NCBI GenBank assembly: GCA_944325435.1
Contig: CALVAC010000013.1
Coordinates: 16,781 to 80,780, forward strand
Origin: an uncultured Bacteroidales bacterium
Lineage (GTDB): Bacteria > Bacteroidota > Bacteroidia > Bacteroidales > UBA932
DNA length: 64,000 nucleotides
Direction of reading: 5' to 3'
Made by a program: the position numbers and the translations under genes. The notes beneath the pieces were generated by a model. The model had not been told where the DNA came from and did no database searches. It saw only the letters and a list, made by a program, of their open reading frames with translations. Shown here in pieces: positions 52,639-62,372 of this stretch (within the stretch, counting starts at the first letter, position 1; every line of letters starts with the position of its first letter).

Positions 52639-55600
52639 CGGAAATTTTTCCATCGAGGCGGATGAGTCCGATGTCCTGGTGGTCCAGAGTCTCGGCTACG
52701 AGACAGTGGAAATTCCGGTCGGAGTGCGTTCCAGATTCAGCGTCATCCTGGAGGATGCTGTCCATCTTCTTGATGATGTGGTGGTGACTGGTTACCAGAC
52801 TCTCTCCAAGGAACGGGCGACAGGTTCGTTCGACATCATTGACAAGGCCCAGATCCAGAAGCCGGCGGGAAATATCGCTACGAGGCTTATCGGTTCCGCT
52901 GCTGGTCTGGTCGGGACCCAGGATGCGTACGGCAACCCTGTCTTCGAGATCAGGGGACGGTCCAGCCTTACGGATGAGCCTACCCAGCCTCTCCTTGTGG
53001 TCGACGGGTTCGCCATAGAGGGCGGTTTCGATTCCATTAACCCCAACGATGTGGAGAGCATAACAGTCCTCAAGGATGCGGCTGCGGCCTCCATCTGGGG
53101 AGCGAAGTCGGCCAACGGAGTGATAGTGGTCACTACGAAGAACGGGATGCCAGGGGGGGCAGGTACCAAGGTGACTGTCGACTATTCCGGCTTCTTCAAG
53201 GTATCGTCCAAGCTTGACCTGGACTATACCCTTTCCGAGGCTTCCGTGGATGATGTCATAGATTACGAGCTCTACGGTTTCGGCCGCTGGGATTCATCCG
53301 TATGGCTTGCTAATCATGAGGAATCTGACTATAACGGAGGAATGAGCACTGTCTACAATCTCCTGAACGAGAACAGGCTCGGACATCTTTCCGATGCCGA
53401 CATGAATGCGGCCATCGAAGCCCTCAGGGGCAACAGCAACCATGACCAGATAAGGAAATACCTTCTCCAGAACCCTATAGTGCATCAGGAGAACATATCC
53501 ATCAATATGGTCAACGACAGGTCCTCCACAACACTTTCCCTGCTCTACCAGAACGACAGACAGCACTACAAGAGGAACAATAGCACCAAATATATGGTGA
53601 ACTTCCGCAACAGGACCCGCCTGTTCAAGTGGCTGGACTTCAATTTCAACGGATCGTACACATACACCCGGGCCGACAACAGCGGCTACGGGCTTCCGGG
53701 GCTGTCTCCGTACGAGATGCTCATGGATGAGGACGGCAACTATATACCGTACTCCTACGGGGTAAACCTCAATTATGTGGACCGCCATGTGCCTGCGGAT
53801 GCCTTCCCTTATTCGGACTGGAGCTGGAACCCTGTGCAGGAGATGGACAACCGCAGCCTGACAAGCACAAGCTCTGTGGCCCGTGTACAGGCCGGACTGA
53901 CAGTCAAGATATGGGAGGGGCTTACATTCGATTCACGGGTGCAGTACGAGATGATGGACTCCCATACCCACAACTATTACAACGAGAACACTTACACCGT
54001 GCGGTACGAAGTCAATTCTGCCGCTACCTGGGACAAGGAGACGGATGCCGTGACCGCCAATCTCCCTACAGGAGGGTTCCTCGACCAGAGCAGGACAAGA
54101 CGTGATGTCATCACTTTCCGTAACCAGCTGAACTTCAACCATACTTTCGCAGACAGACATGCCATCGCCTTTGTGGCCGGTGTCGAGACCATAGACAACC
54201 GTTACCAGAGTTTCGGATATCCGAGGACTTACGGATACGACGATGAGACCTTGAGCGTGGGCAATTTCCCCAACGGAATCGGCGGCACGGGTGTGTACCA
54301 GCTCAAGGACTGGCAGGGCACCAACCTGACGATGGATTACCAGAACTCGTTCTCCTACACCACTGACAGGTATTTCTCCGCATTCGGCAACCTTTCCTAT
54401 ACCTACGACAACAGGTACACAGTTTCCGGAAGTGCGAGGACGGATGCATCCAACCTCATCACTGATGACCCGAAATACCGCTATGCCCCGTTCTGGTCTG
54501 TGGGCGCGGGCTGGCAGATAGCCAACGAGGCATTCATGGAGGACATCTCATGGATAGACCAGCTGACCCTCAGGGCCACATTCGGATATAACGGGAATGT
54601 GGACAAGTCTACCACTTTCAAGCCTCTGGTCAATATCAGCTCATCCCCTAATGTCGTGACCGGGGAGCTGACCGGCTCCATGTCGAGCTACGGCAACCCT
54701 ACCCTCCGCTGGGAGAGGACGGGCACCTGGGATGTGGGAGTGGACTTCAACTTCTTCGGCAGCAAGCTCTTCGGTAAGATAGATGTCTACAACAAGCATT
54801 CAGAGGACCTTATTGCCGATGTGACCATACCTTCAGTCCAGGGCACGACTTCAATGCGTCTGAACAACGGGGAGATTGTCAACAGGGGATTTGAACTGGA
54901 GCTCGGATCTGCCCTCCGCATATCCAAGGATGTGACGTGGGATGGTATGCTCACCCTGTCCTACAACCGTAACCGTGTGGTATCCCTCCAGCAGGAGCCT
55001 ACAGAAGCGTATGCGCTGGCTATGTACTCTGGCACGAGCTCTGCGTGGATGGAAGGCTATGATATGAGCGCCCTCTGGTGCTATATGTACGGAGGTCTGA
55101 TGAACACCGGGACCGAGGATGCTCCGGCCATGAAACCTACTATCCTGCACAAGAGCGGACTGCGCGAGACTTTCGACACATGGCCTACCGGAGAACCGCT
55201 TGATCTTTCATATTATATGGGTGTCATGACGGCTCCGTGGAACATGTCTTTCTCTACATCCTTCCATGTCTATGATTTCGACATATCACTCATCCTGACC
55301 GGCAAGTTCGGCCACAAGTTCATGAGGGAGAGCTTCAATTATCCTGGCATGTCAGGGCAGGCGATACCGAACGCCAAATATTCCGAGGTGGTGAACGGCA
55401 ACCCTGACGAGATTATCCCTCTTCCGCAGACAGAGATAGAGGAACGGTACTATTTCTGGGACAGGTTCTATTCGTATATGTCATATCTGGCTGTCGACGC
55501 AAGCCATATCAGGGTCCAGGAGATCAATGTGGCGTATAACCTGCCGAAGACTGCGGTAGCCCGCCTGCGTATGCAGTCCATGCAGGTCTATTTCCAGTGC

Positions 55601-55711
55601 AACAACCCGTTCAACATCTATTTCAACGGGTACAGGGAGGATCCTGAATTCGGCAGGGGCTCTGTGAGACTCCAGGCTGCCTATACTATCGGACTCAAGT
55701 TCAAATTCTAA
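52583..55711 (+). CDS. SusC-like TonB-dependent receptor, 5' end frameshifted
   Basis: The body encodes the end of the carboxypeptidase-like domain (TDSDGNFSI to LGYETVEIPVG), the plug (VVVTGYQTLSKERATGSFDI, FEIRGRSSL, LLVVDGFAIEGGF, NPNDVESITVLKDAAAASIW) and a full 22-strand-type barrel to the C-terminal GLKFKF. The only in-frame ATG upstream (52583) gives MPCFRAWHRP, with no signal peptide; the real signal peptide is in another frame at 52564. As it stands the receptor could not be exported, so it is a recent pseudogene, a phase-variable state or an assembly error. It pairs with SusD 12 nt downstream. Confidence 0.85.
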   Translation: MPCFRAWHRPLPWPRTDSDGNFSIEADESDVLVVQSLGYETVEIPVGVRSRFSVILEDAVHLLDDVVVTGYQTLSKERATGSFDIIDKAQIQKPAGNIATRLIGSAAGLVGTQDAYGNPVFEIRGRSSLTDEPTQPLLVVDGFAIEGGFDSINPNDVESITVLKDAAAASIWGAKSANGVIVVTTKNGMPGGAGTKVTVDYSGFFKVSSKLDLDYTLSEASVDDVIDYELYGFGRWDSSVWLANHEESDYNGGMSTVYNLLNENRLGHLSDADMNAAIEALRGNSNHDQIRKYLLQNPIVHQENISINMVNDRSSTTLSLLYQNDRQHYKRNNSTKYMVNFRNRTRLFKWLDFNFNGSYTYTRADNSGYGLPGLSPYEMLMDEDGNYIPYSYGVNLNYVDRHVPADAFPYSDWSWNPVQEMDNRSLTSTSSVARVQAGLTVKIWEGLTFDSRVQYEMMDSHTHNYYNENTYTVRYEVNSAATWDKETDAVTANLPTGGFLDQSRTRRDVITFRNQLNFNHTFADRHAIAFVAGVETIDNRYQSFGYPRTYGYDDETLSVGNFPNGIGGTGVYQLKDWQGTNLTMDYQNSFSYTTDRYFSAFGNLSYTYDNRYTVSGSARTDASNLITDDPKYRYAPFWSVGAGWQIANEAFMEDISWIDQLTLRATFGYNGNVDKSTTFKPLVNISSSPNVVTGELTGSMSSYGNPTLRWERTGTWDVGVDFNFFGSKLFGKIDVYNKHSEDLIADVTIPSVQGTTSMRLNNGEIVNRGFELELGSALRISKDVTWDGMLTLSYNRNRVVSLQQEPTEAYALAMYSGTSSAWMEGYDMSALWCYMYGGLMNTGTEDAPAMKPTILHKSGLRETFDTWPTGEPLDLSYYMGVMTAPWNMSFSTSFHVYDFDISLILTGKFGHKFMRESFNYPGMSGQAIPNAKYSEVVNGNPDEIIPLPQTEIEERYYFWDRFYSYMSYLAVDASHIRVQEINVAYNLPKTAVARLRMQSMQVYFQCNNPFNIYFNGYREDPEFGRGSVRLQAAYTIGLKFKF

Positions 55712-55723
55712 TTCTGACAAGTC

Positions 55724-57331
55724 ATGAAAACAAGAAATATAATATATGCCCTTGCAGTAGCTGTCCTCCCTGCGATGGTGTCCTGCAACAAATTCCTTGA
55801 TGCGGACCCGTCCAAGTCGACCCAGAAGACCATCGAGACGGCGGAGCAGCTCGATGCCATACTCGGGACATATTCAAGGTTCTATTCCGAGTACAACCAT
55901 ACCGCCCTTGCCTGCGATGATTTCGGCATATCCCCGGAGATGGAGGATGGAGGGGCAAGTTTCTCCCCTGTCAGCGAACTGGCTTTCATATTGTGCAGCG
56001 ACAGATGCACCCAGACAGGCAGGCTGCTCTGGGATGGTGAATATTCCAAAATCTACTATGCCAACCTTGTGCTGGCGAATATAGATGATGTCTCCGGGGA
56101 CCAGGCCTACAAGGATAACCTCAAGGCTGAAGCGCATTTCCTCAGGGCATATTCAATGTTCCAGCTCGCCCTGGCATATACCCTTTATTATGACGGCACA
56201 AACGGAGATGAACCGGGATTGCCTCTCAAACAGACCACATCTTTCGAGGAGAGCGTGGCACGGGCTGACCTTGCGGACACCTGGGCATTCATAGAGTCCG
56301 ACCTTCAGTCTGCTCTCGGCGGCATCACGGCCCCCCTTGTCTCAGGAGGGAAACGTCGTGTGTGGAGGGGGACAACAGCCGCAGTACACGCCTTTGCGGC
56401 AAGATACTATCTCTACCGCGGCGACTATACCAACGCCCTTGCGCAGGTGGAGGCTGTCCTTTCCGAGACCAGCACCCTCAAGGACTACAATACTTCCATG
56501 TCATATTTCGAAGAGCCGGATGATTACACCATAAACGAGAGCAGCGGCAGTCCGGAGAAAGTGTTTGTATATTATCCTTATACCTGTCTGCAGTTCTATG
56601 GTTCCAACGGTTTTCCTGAACTGTTTGAATGGGAGGAGCTTCTGTTCGCCAGGACCTGCTCGTACGCTTCATGGTGGTATATCCCGAGCAAAGGACTGCT
56701 CGACACCTACGAAGTGGACCTGCCCGAGGAGACTCCGGCGGCTGTCTCCGAGGAACTTGAGGATGGGGAAGAGTATGACTGGAGGAAGAATGACCGCCGT
56801 TACGAATATTTCATCTGCGAGGACTTTTCGCTCAGATACTGCTCCAAGGACCCGGCATTCCGGTATCCGGGATACTGCCAGTTCTATTACGACAATATCA
56901 TCTCCGGACCTACTGTGTCCGAGATGCTGCTGATAAAGGCCGAGATCCAGGCCCGTCAGGGTGACTTCTCCGAGGCTATGGAGACATTGCGCCCTCTCAG
57001 GGCAGCCCGTATCAGGCCAGATGTCGATGACAGCCGGTTCTTCACCGTCGCATCGCAGCAGGAGGCTCTGACGAAGATTCTCCAGGAGCGCCGCCGCGAA
57101 CTGGCTTTCGTGATGCGCTGGTATGACATCAAGAGGCTTAACGCCAACGATGACCCTTCCGATGACATCACAATATCGAAGACTTTCTATCCATACAACA
57201 CTTCGACCGTGCTGTCTTCCGAGGAGCCCGTAGAGTACAGGATTGAACCTGGTTCGAGGAAATTCGCGACCCCTATACCTGATGTCGAGATCACAAGGTC
57301 AGAAGGAGTCATACAGCAGAATACATATTGA
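55724..57331 (+). CDS. SusD/RagB-like nutrient-binding lipoprotein
   Basis: 535 residues. Lipoprotein signal with MVSCNKFLDADPSKST, the usual SusD start after the lipid Cys. Helical TPR-like region (YANLVLANIDDV, KAEAHFLRAYSMFQLALAY) and the C-terminal ILQERRRELAFVMRWYDIKR found throughout the family. It lids the SusC barrel and captures an oligosaccharide, peptide or other ligand. No glycoside hydrolase accompanies this pair, so the ligand cannot be guessed. Confidence 0.93.
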   Translation: MKTRNIIYALAVAVLPAMVSCNKFLDADPSKSTQKTIETAEQLDAILGTYSRFYSEYNHTALACDDFGISPEMEDGGASFSPVSELAFILCSDRCTQTGRLLWDGEYSKIYYANLVLANIDDVSGDQAYKDNLKAEAHFLRAYSMFQLALAYTLYYDGTNGDEPGLPLKQTTSFEESVARADLADTWAFIESDLQSALGGITAPLVSGGKRRVWRGTTAAVHAFAARYYLYRGDYTNALAQVEAVLSETSTLKDYNTSMSYFEEPDDYTINESSGSPEKVFVYYPYTCLQFYGSNGFPELFEWEELLFARTCSYASWWYIPSKGLLDTYEVDLPEETPAAVSEELEDGEEYDWRKNDRRYEYFICEDFSLRYCSKDPAFRYPGYCQFYYDNIISGPTVSEMLLIKAEIQARQGDFSEAMETLRPLRAARIRPDVDDSRFFTVASQQEALTKILQERRRELAFVMRWYDIKRLNANDDPSDDITISKTFYPYNTSTVLSSEEPVEYRIEPGSRKFATPIPDVEITRSEGVIQQNTY

Positions 57332-57400
57332 TTTGGTTGTCAGCGGGGCGGTCGTGGCAGACCGTCCCGTCTGGCACTGATTTTTATATGGAGACAGAAA

Positions 57401-59323
57401 ATGAAACATTTATTTTACATCATTTGCGGCGTATTGCTCGTATCTGCATGTGCACAAGGCTTGCACAACGGCAAGTCGAGACTTTCGGTCCTCTATGTCG
57501 GAGGAAATCCCGACTATGAGACCTATTCTGTCAGGAAATCGCCTGAGGCGAGGGATTCTTCGGTCAGGGCGAGGATGGCTTCTTTCGGGACGATGCTCAA
57601 GGAATATTTTGACTCGGTGGAAGTGATAAGAGGAGATGACTACAAGCCTGAAATGTCCGAGGACTACGATGTCACGGTCTTTGATGGCCGCATTCCGGCA
57701 ATCAAGCCTGAGGTGGTCGAGCGCGATGCTGAAGGGAACGTGACAAAATATGTCAGGGCGCAGCTCCTGCCTGAGGATTTTGACTGCGCTGCTGTGACCA
57801 TTGCATCGATGGGCGAGATCATAGGACGGGCGATAGGGAGCAAGAACGACTGGTACTGCCTCTGCCTCGATGCCCAGGCCCACAGCCTTGTGGAGGACCA
57901 TCCGATATTCAAGGGTCCTTTCAGGACAAGGCTGACTTTCGAGAAATGTCCTACTCCGGAGGATGCCTTCCATTATACATACTACTATGATGGGGAGATG
58001 CCCGATTCCCTCATGATGTGGAGGGTCCAGACCAAGGGCTACAAGACGGATGAGGGCTTTCCAATAGGGATGGTCTCCCGTCCGTGGGGATACGGGGATT
58101 CTCCGGATGCCGAGTACATATCCAGCGGGGTATGCGCGAAGACCCTCGATGCAGTGGCAATCGGCCGTCACGGCAATTTCCTGACATGGGGCTTCGCCGC
58201 TTCACCGGCCTATATGACCGATGAGGCCAAGGCTGTCTTCGCCAATGCCATCTGCTATATTGCGCAGTTCAAGGGCAAGGGGATGCTCGCCCGCAAGTAC
58301 AATGACAGGATTGCCACGAGAGAGTATCTTGCCGAACTGAAATATATGGCTACGATGGAACCGTACGAGGAGAGGGTAGGATGGACAGAGGAGTCCAACA
58401 GGGAAGGCGCGCAGAAGCAGAAGGAAGCCCGGGCCAAGCAGGCGAGGGGGGAGAAACTCGATGATGAGGAGGCATATTTCCTGAATTTCACCCCGCAGAA
58501 GCCGATGACCCTTGACGAATATCTCCAGAGGTATGAGAAGGAGGCATACGACATACTCGGGACAGACCTTGATGCGTATCCGGAATATTATGACTCGAAC
58601 AGGGACTATTTCTACGGCGGCAAGGGAATGTATGTGATGACTGTCGATACCACCTGCAAGGACTGGGGAATACCTAACAATGATATCCGTCTGCTCGACA
58701 AGGCAATTACCTGCCTGGAGACAGGAGAGGATGCGGAGAGGGCGGCAAAGGTGCTCGACCGCTATACCCTCTGCACCTTCGACACTCCTGCGCAGTGGCG
58801 TGACTGGTACGAGAAGTACAAGGACAAGATGTTCTTCACTGAATCCGGCGGCTGGTATTTTATGGTGGACGGGCCGGCATATCTGCCGGGGAACGACTAT
58901 CACGCCAAGGAGAGGAAAGCTGCGGAGCAGCAGGCTTCCGGGGCGCAGTCGGCCCAGGCTGCGGATTCACCTGTCAAAGTATCGGCAAGGCTTGTGGATG
59001 ATTCCGCCGGGAAGAGGATAGAGATAAGTTTCAGCATCAAGGCCGGCTACCATATCTACAGGGAGGTGGCATCATCTGATGCATATATTCCGGTATCTGT
59101 CGATGTGGTGATGCCGGAAGGGTGTTCTGCAGGAAGCCTGATTGCTCCGGATGCCGAGAAGTACGGCTCTGCGGGTACGACGATATACAGGTCTGATGTG
59201 ACTATGTCCGTCCCTGTGAAAGGCGACGGGAAAGGTACGGCTAAAGTCACTGTCGGATGGCAGTGCTGCGATGCCCACGTATGTATGATGCCGCAGACTG
59301 TCGATATCGATGTGACGATATAG
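57401..59323 (+). CDS. lipoprotein with ThuA-like N-region and DsbD-N-like C-domain
   Basis: 640 residues. Signal with lipobox LVSAC (about Cys17). Residues about 25-300 form a ThuA/GATase-like fold: RLSVLYVGGNPDYE, YDVTVFDGRIPAI, a short loop HPIFKGP and HGNFLTWGFAASP. A helical mid-region (about 315-500) follows, then a C-terminal Ig-like domain (about 535-640) with GYHIYREVA and WQCCDAHVCMMPQ, the Cys arrangement of the DsbD N-terminal domain. It follows SusD by 69 nt and is probably co-transcribed. Role unknown; a periplasmic redox link to the ligand imported by SusCD is conjecture. Confidence 0.7.
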   Translation: MKHLFYIICGVLLVSACAQGLHNGKSRLSVLYVGGNPDYETYSVRKSPEARDSSVRARMASFGTMLKEYFDSVEVIRGDDYKPEMSEDYDVTVFDGRIPAIKPEVVERDAEGNVTKYVRAQLLPEDFDCAAVTIASMGEIIGRAIGSKNDWYCLCLDAQAHSLVEDHPIFKGPFRTRLTFEKCPTPEDAFHYTYYYDGEMPDSLMMWRVQTKGYKTDEGFPIGMVSRPWGYGDSPDAEYISSGVCAKTLDAVAIGRHGNFLTWGFAASPAYMTDEAKAVFANAICYIAQFKGKGMLARKYNDRIATREYLAELKYMATMEPYEERVGWTEESNREGAQKQKEARAKQARGEKLDDEEAYFLNFTPQKPMTLDEYLQRYEKEAYDILGTDLDAYPEYYDSNRDYFYGGKGMYVMTVDTTCKDWGIPNNDIRLLDKAITCLETGEDAERAAKVLDRYTLCTFDTPAQWRDWYEKYKDKMFFTESGGWYFMVDGPAYLPGNDYHAKERKAAEQQASGAQSAQAADSPVKVSARLVDDSAGKRIEISFSIKAGYHIYREVASSDAYIPVSVDVVMPEGCSAGSLIAPDAEKYGSAGTTIYRSDVTMSVPVKGDGKGTAKVTVGWQCCDAHVCMMPQTVDIDVTI

Positions 59324-59351
59324 TAGCAGTACACGGCCTGACATACCGGTA

Positions 59352-59381
59352 ACCCCCGTGACAGGACTCTGTGGCGGGGGT
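59352..59381. terminator. bidirectional terminator between convergent genes
   Basis: ACCCCCG (59352-59358) pairs with CGGGGGT (59375-59381), extended by ACAG/CTGT in the interior. A TATTTAT tract follows on the + strand. It sits between the ThuA-like gene and mgsA. Confidence 0.7.
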
Positions 59382-59428
59382 ATTTATATCGGGTGAGGCG
59401 TACACGCCCCTTCAGGAAGAAGCCGGCT

Positions 59429-59884
59429 TTACAGTTTGCGGTTCTTGTAGGATTCGATGCATGCGGGGATGATCCTTTCGTACCCCGGGTCGTGGAACAG
59501 AGGAGATGATATGATGAAGTCTGCCGTGCTCCTGTTTGTCGCGAACGGTACATTATAGAGGGATGCCAGGCGCACAAGCCCCATCACATCGTTCTGGTGA
59601 CCCTGCATTATGAGGTTGTCGCAGAAAAACACCAGCATGTCCACCTTGTATTCCGCAATCATTGCGCTGATCTGGGCATCTCCCCCGAGAGGTCCGCTCA
59701 AGAGTTTCGTGATTTCAGGGCACTTGTCCCCGAGTTCTTCCTTGAGAGCCTCTTCTATGAGTCTGCCTGTCGTCCCTGTGCAGAAAAGTCTGCAAGATTG
59801 CAGGGAACCTGCATTGAACCGGACCCAGCTTACCAGCTCCGCTTTCCTGGCATCATGGGCTACGAGCGCTATGTTACGTATCAT
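59429..59884 (-). CDS. mgsA: methylglyoxal synthase
   Basis: 151 residues from the ATG at 59884 (MIRNIALVAHD); a longer upstream frame exists but is unsupported. Conserved IALVAHD, FCTGTTG, SGPLGGDAQI, DMLVFFCDN and NRSTADFI match MgsA. It converts dihydroxyacetone phosphate to methylglyoxal, a bypass that relieves phosphate stress. Length equals E. coli MgsA (152). Confidence 0.95.
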   Translation of the reverse strand: MIRNIALVAHDARKAELVSWVRFNAGSLQSCRLFCTGTTGRLIEEALKEELGDKCPEITKLLSGPLGGDAQISAMIAEYKVDMLVFFCDNLIMQGHQNDVMGLVRLASLYNVPFATNRSTADFIISSPLFHDPGYERIIPACIESYKNRKL

Positions 59885-59983
59885 TTCTCTGTCTGTTTTT
59901 AATGTATATGACGCCTCTGTCCTCTTCAGACGGACATAAGACCAAAACAATGGCAATTATACGAAAAATATCGGTTTTTTGTG

Positions 59984-59991
59984 TATTTTTG
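59984..59991 (+). promoter_or_regulatory. -7 element of the EamA gene
   Basis: TATTTTTG 20 nt before ATG 60012. It excludes an in-frame ATG at 59979 as the start, because that codon would precede the transcript. Confidence 0.6.
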
Positions 59992-60011
59992 CGCCCTCAA
60001 AATCTGGAAAT

Positions 60012-60950
60012 ATGACAAAGGAACAGAGGACAGGACATATTTCAATGCTGGCTGCAAGCGTTATGTGGGGGCTGATGTCCCCGGTATCCAAGGCGGCAAT
60101 GAATTCGGATGCAGTGTCATCGCTGCTTGTGGCGGACGTGCGTATATTCGGGGCGGCCATACTGTTCTGGATAATCTCTTTTTTCTACAAAGGGGAGAAG
60201 GTCACCCGCAGGAGTGACTATGTAAGGTTCTTTTTCGCGGGCCTGTTTGCCATCCTTCTCAACCAGTGCGTATTCGTGACCGGAGTCTCAATGACATCCC
60301 CTGTGGATGCATCAATCATAACCACGACACTTCCGATAGTGACTATGATTTTTGCGGCAGTATTCATAAAGGAGCCGATTACAGGCAGTAAAGCCGGGGG
60401 AGTGCTCCTGGGGGCATGCGGCGCCCTGCTGCTTGTATTCGGAAACAGGCTGCTTCCGGGCGCAGCCGTGGATGCGGCTACTTCGGCTCATTCATCGAAC
60501 CTGTTCGGAGATCTGCTGTGCTTTTTCGCCCAGTGTTCGTATGCGATTTACCTTGTAATCTTCAGGGATCTGATAAAGAGATATTCTCCGGTCACTCTAA
60601 TGAAATGGATGTTCACTTTCGCATCCATAGCTCTGCTGCCGGTATCTGCCAGAAGCCTTGCCCTGACTGGCTGGAGTTCCATCACTTTCACTGAATATGC
60701 GGAACTTGCATACGTGCTGGTGTTCGGGACTTTCCTTTGCTATCTGATAGTTCCACTCGGACAGAAATACCTTCGCCCGACCCTTGTGGCAATGTACAAC
60801 TATGTCCAGCCTGTAGTGGCCACAATCGCCGCAATCATCTGGGGTATGGACAGTTTCAACATACTGAAGGTCATAGCTGTCATCCTCATCTTTTCTGGAG
60901 TCTTCCTTGTCAACAAGAGCAAGGCCCGCCATGCGGAGGACAATGCCTGA
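60012..60950 (+). CDS. EamA/DMT-family transporter
   Basis: 312 residues with about ten TM helices in two EamA halves: SMLAASVMWGLMSPVSKAAM in helix 1, and the second repeat from about residue 160. The drug/metabolite transporter superfamily exports small metabolites; the substrate is unknown. Start set by the -7 element. Convergent with argH, with 82 nt between. Confidence 0.9.
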   Translation: MTKEQRTGHISMLAASVMWGLMSPVSKAAMNSDAVSSLLVADVRIFGAAILFWIISFFYKGEKVTRRSDYVRFFFAGLFAILLNQCVFVTGVSMTSPVDASIITTTLPIVTMIFAAVFIKEPITGSKAGGVLLGACGALLLVFGNRLLPGAAVDAATSAHSSNLFGDLLCFFAQCSYAIYLVIFRDLIKRYSPVTLMKWMFTFASIALLPVSARSLALTGWSSITFTEYAELAYVLVFGTFLCYLIVPLGQKYLRPTLVAMYNYVQPVVATIAAIIWGMDSFNILKVIAVILIFSGVFLVNKSKARHAEDNA

Positions 60951-61032
60951 CACTGACTCATAGACTGCCGCCAATGTCAGGATGATACAGCCTGTGGCCG
61001 GGCGGTGCCGTCACAGACAAGTCAGTGGCCGG

Positions 61033-62322
61033 TCAGAATGAGGCTGCATCGTTCATCTTTGATGCGATAAGGTCGTTGCAGAGGTTGCCGATGCTTCCGA
61101 TGTGGGTGTGGTTTACTGTCCTGTCCGCCTTGAATGTCCCTGCATTGACCTCCTGCCCGACTGCCTTGTATGCATCCCTGAACGGTGTCCCGGACAGCAC
61201 TCTCCGGTTGACTTCCTCCACGGTGAAAAGATAGTCGTAAAGAGGAGAGTCGAGAATGTTCTTGTTGACCTTGATATTCTCCAGCATATATCCTGTCATA
61301 TACAGGCATTTGTGCATCATCTCCAGGGCAGGGAAAAGGATGTCTTTGAGCAGCTGGAAATCCCTGTGGTATCCGTGCGGCATATTGCTGCAGAGAAGCG
61401 AGATTTCGTTTTCAGTGGACATTATCCTGTTGCAGTTGCCCCTGATTATCTCCCATACATCCGGATTCTTCTTGTGTGGCATAATGCTGGAGCCTGTAGT
61501 GAATTCTGCAGGGAATGATATGAATCCGTAGTTAGGGCACATATACATACAGCAGTCGGATGCAAACTTGTTGAGGGTGAGGGCAATGCTGCCCATTGCG
61601 GATGCGGTTGCCCTTTCTGCGCGTCCGCGGCTCAGCTGTGCGGCGACAGAGTTGTAGTCCATACTCCCGAACCCGAGCAGATTGGTAGTCATCTGCCTGT
61701 CGAGGGGAAACGAGCTGCCGTAACCTGCTGCAGAACCGAGGGGATTCTGGTCCACTACCTTGTACGCGCCCCTGAGCATATACATATCCTCGGACAGGGC
61801 TTCCGCATACGCACCGAACCACATCCCGAATGAGGAAGGCATAGCGATCTGGCCGTGCGTGTAGCCTGGCAGGAGCACATCCTTGTGCTTTTCGCTCAGA
61901 TTCTGGAGCAGGGAGAACAGGTCGAGAATCTCCTGACGGAACCTGAGCACTTCATCTTTAAGGAAAAGCTTGATGTCCACAAGTACCTGGTCGTTCCTTG
62001 AACGTCCGGAATGGATTTTCTTTCCTATGTCACCCAATTTGCGGGTCAGGTTCATCTCCACTTGGGAATGTATGTCTTCTATGTCGTCTTCGAGGGTGAA
62101 GTTTCCCGCCTCTATCTCTGCGGCTATCTCGTCAAGACCTGCAGTGAGGGCTTCAAGCTCTTCAGAAGTCAGCAGTCCTATGCTTTCAAGCATCCTGATG
62201 TGGGCCTTTGATCCCTGCACATCATATTTTGCCAGACGCAGGTCAAGAACCCGGTCATTCCCGACTGTGAAATCTTCCACTGTCCCGGTCGCATCAGCTC
62301 CCTTGCTCCAAAGTGTTGCCAT
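61033..62322 (-). CDS. argH: argininosuccinate lyase
   Basis: 429 residues, fumarase/aspartase superfamily: SGRSRNDQVLVDIKLFL, LPGYTHGQIAMPSSFG and the signature GSSIMPHKKNPDVWE. It splits argininosuccinate to arginine and fumarate, the last step of arginine synthesis. The C-terminal domain is slightly shorter than E. coli ArgH. It follows the propeller-like lipoprotein gene by 50 nt on the same strand. Confidence 0.95.
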   Translation of the reverse strand: MATLWSKGADATGTVEDFTVGNDRVLDLRLAKYDVQGSKAHIRMLESIGLLTSEELEALTAGLDEIAAEIEAGNFTLEDDIEDIHSQVEMNLTRKLGDIGKKIHSGRSRNDQVLVDIKLFLKDEVLRFRQEILDLFSLLQNLSEKHKDVLLPGYTHGQIAMPSSFGMWFGAYAEALSEDMYMLRGAYKVVDQNPLGSAAGYGSSFPLDRQMTTNLLGFGSMDYNSVAAQLSRGRAERATASAMGSIALTLNKFASDCCMYMCPNYGFISFPAEFTTGSSIMPHKKNPDVWEIIRGNCNRIMSTENEISLLCSNMPHGYHRDFQLLKDILFPALEMMHKCLYMTGYMLENIKVNKNILDSPLYDYLFTVEEVNRRVLSGTPFRDAYKAVGQEVNAGTFKADRTVNHTHIGSIGNLCNDLIASKMNDAASF

Positions 62323-62372
62323 TATGTTATCCTGTTGTCTTTTATCAGTTGCCGTAACTCTGTCAATGTGTT

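Noticed and set aside
59885..59956. Longer N-terminus for methylglyoxal synthase
   Set aside because: The extra 24 residues match nothing in the family and the start at 59884 gives the standard length.
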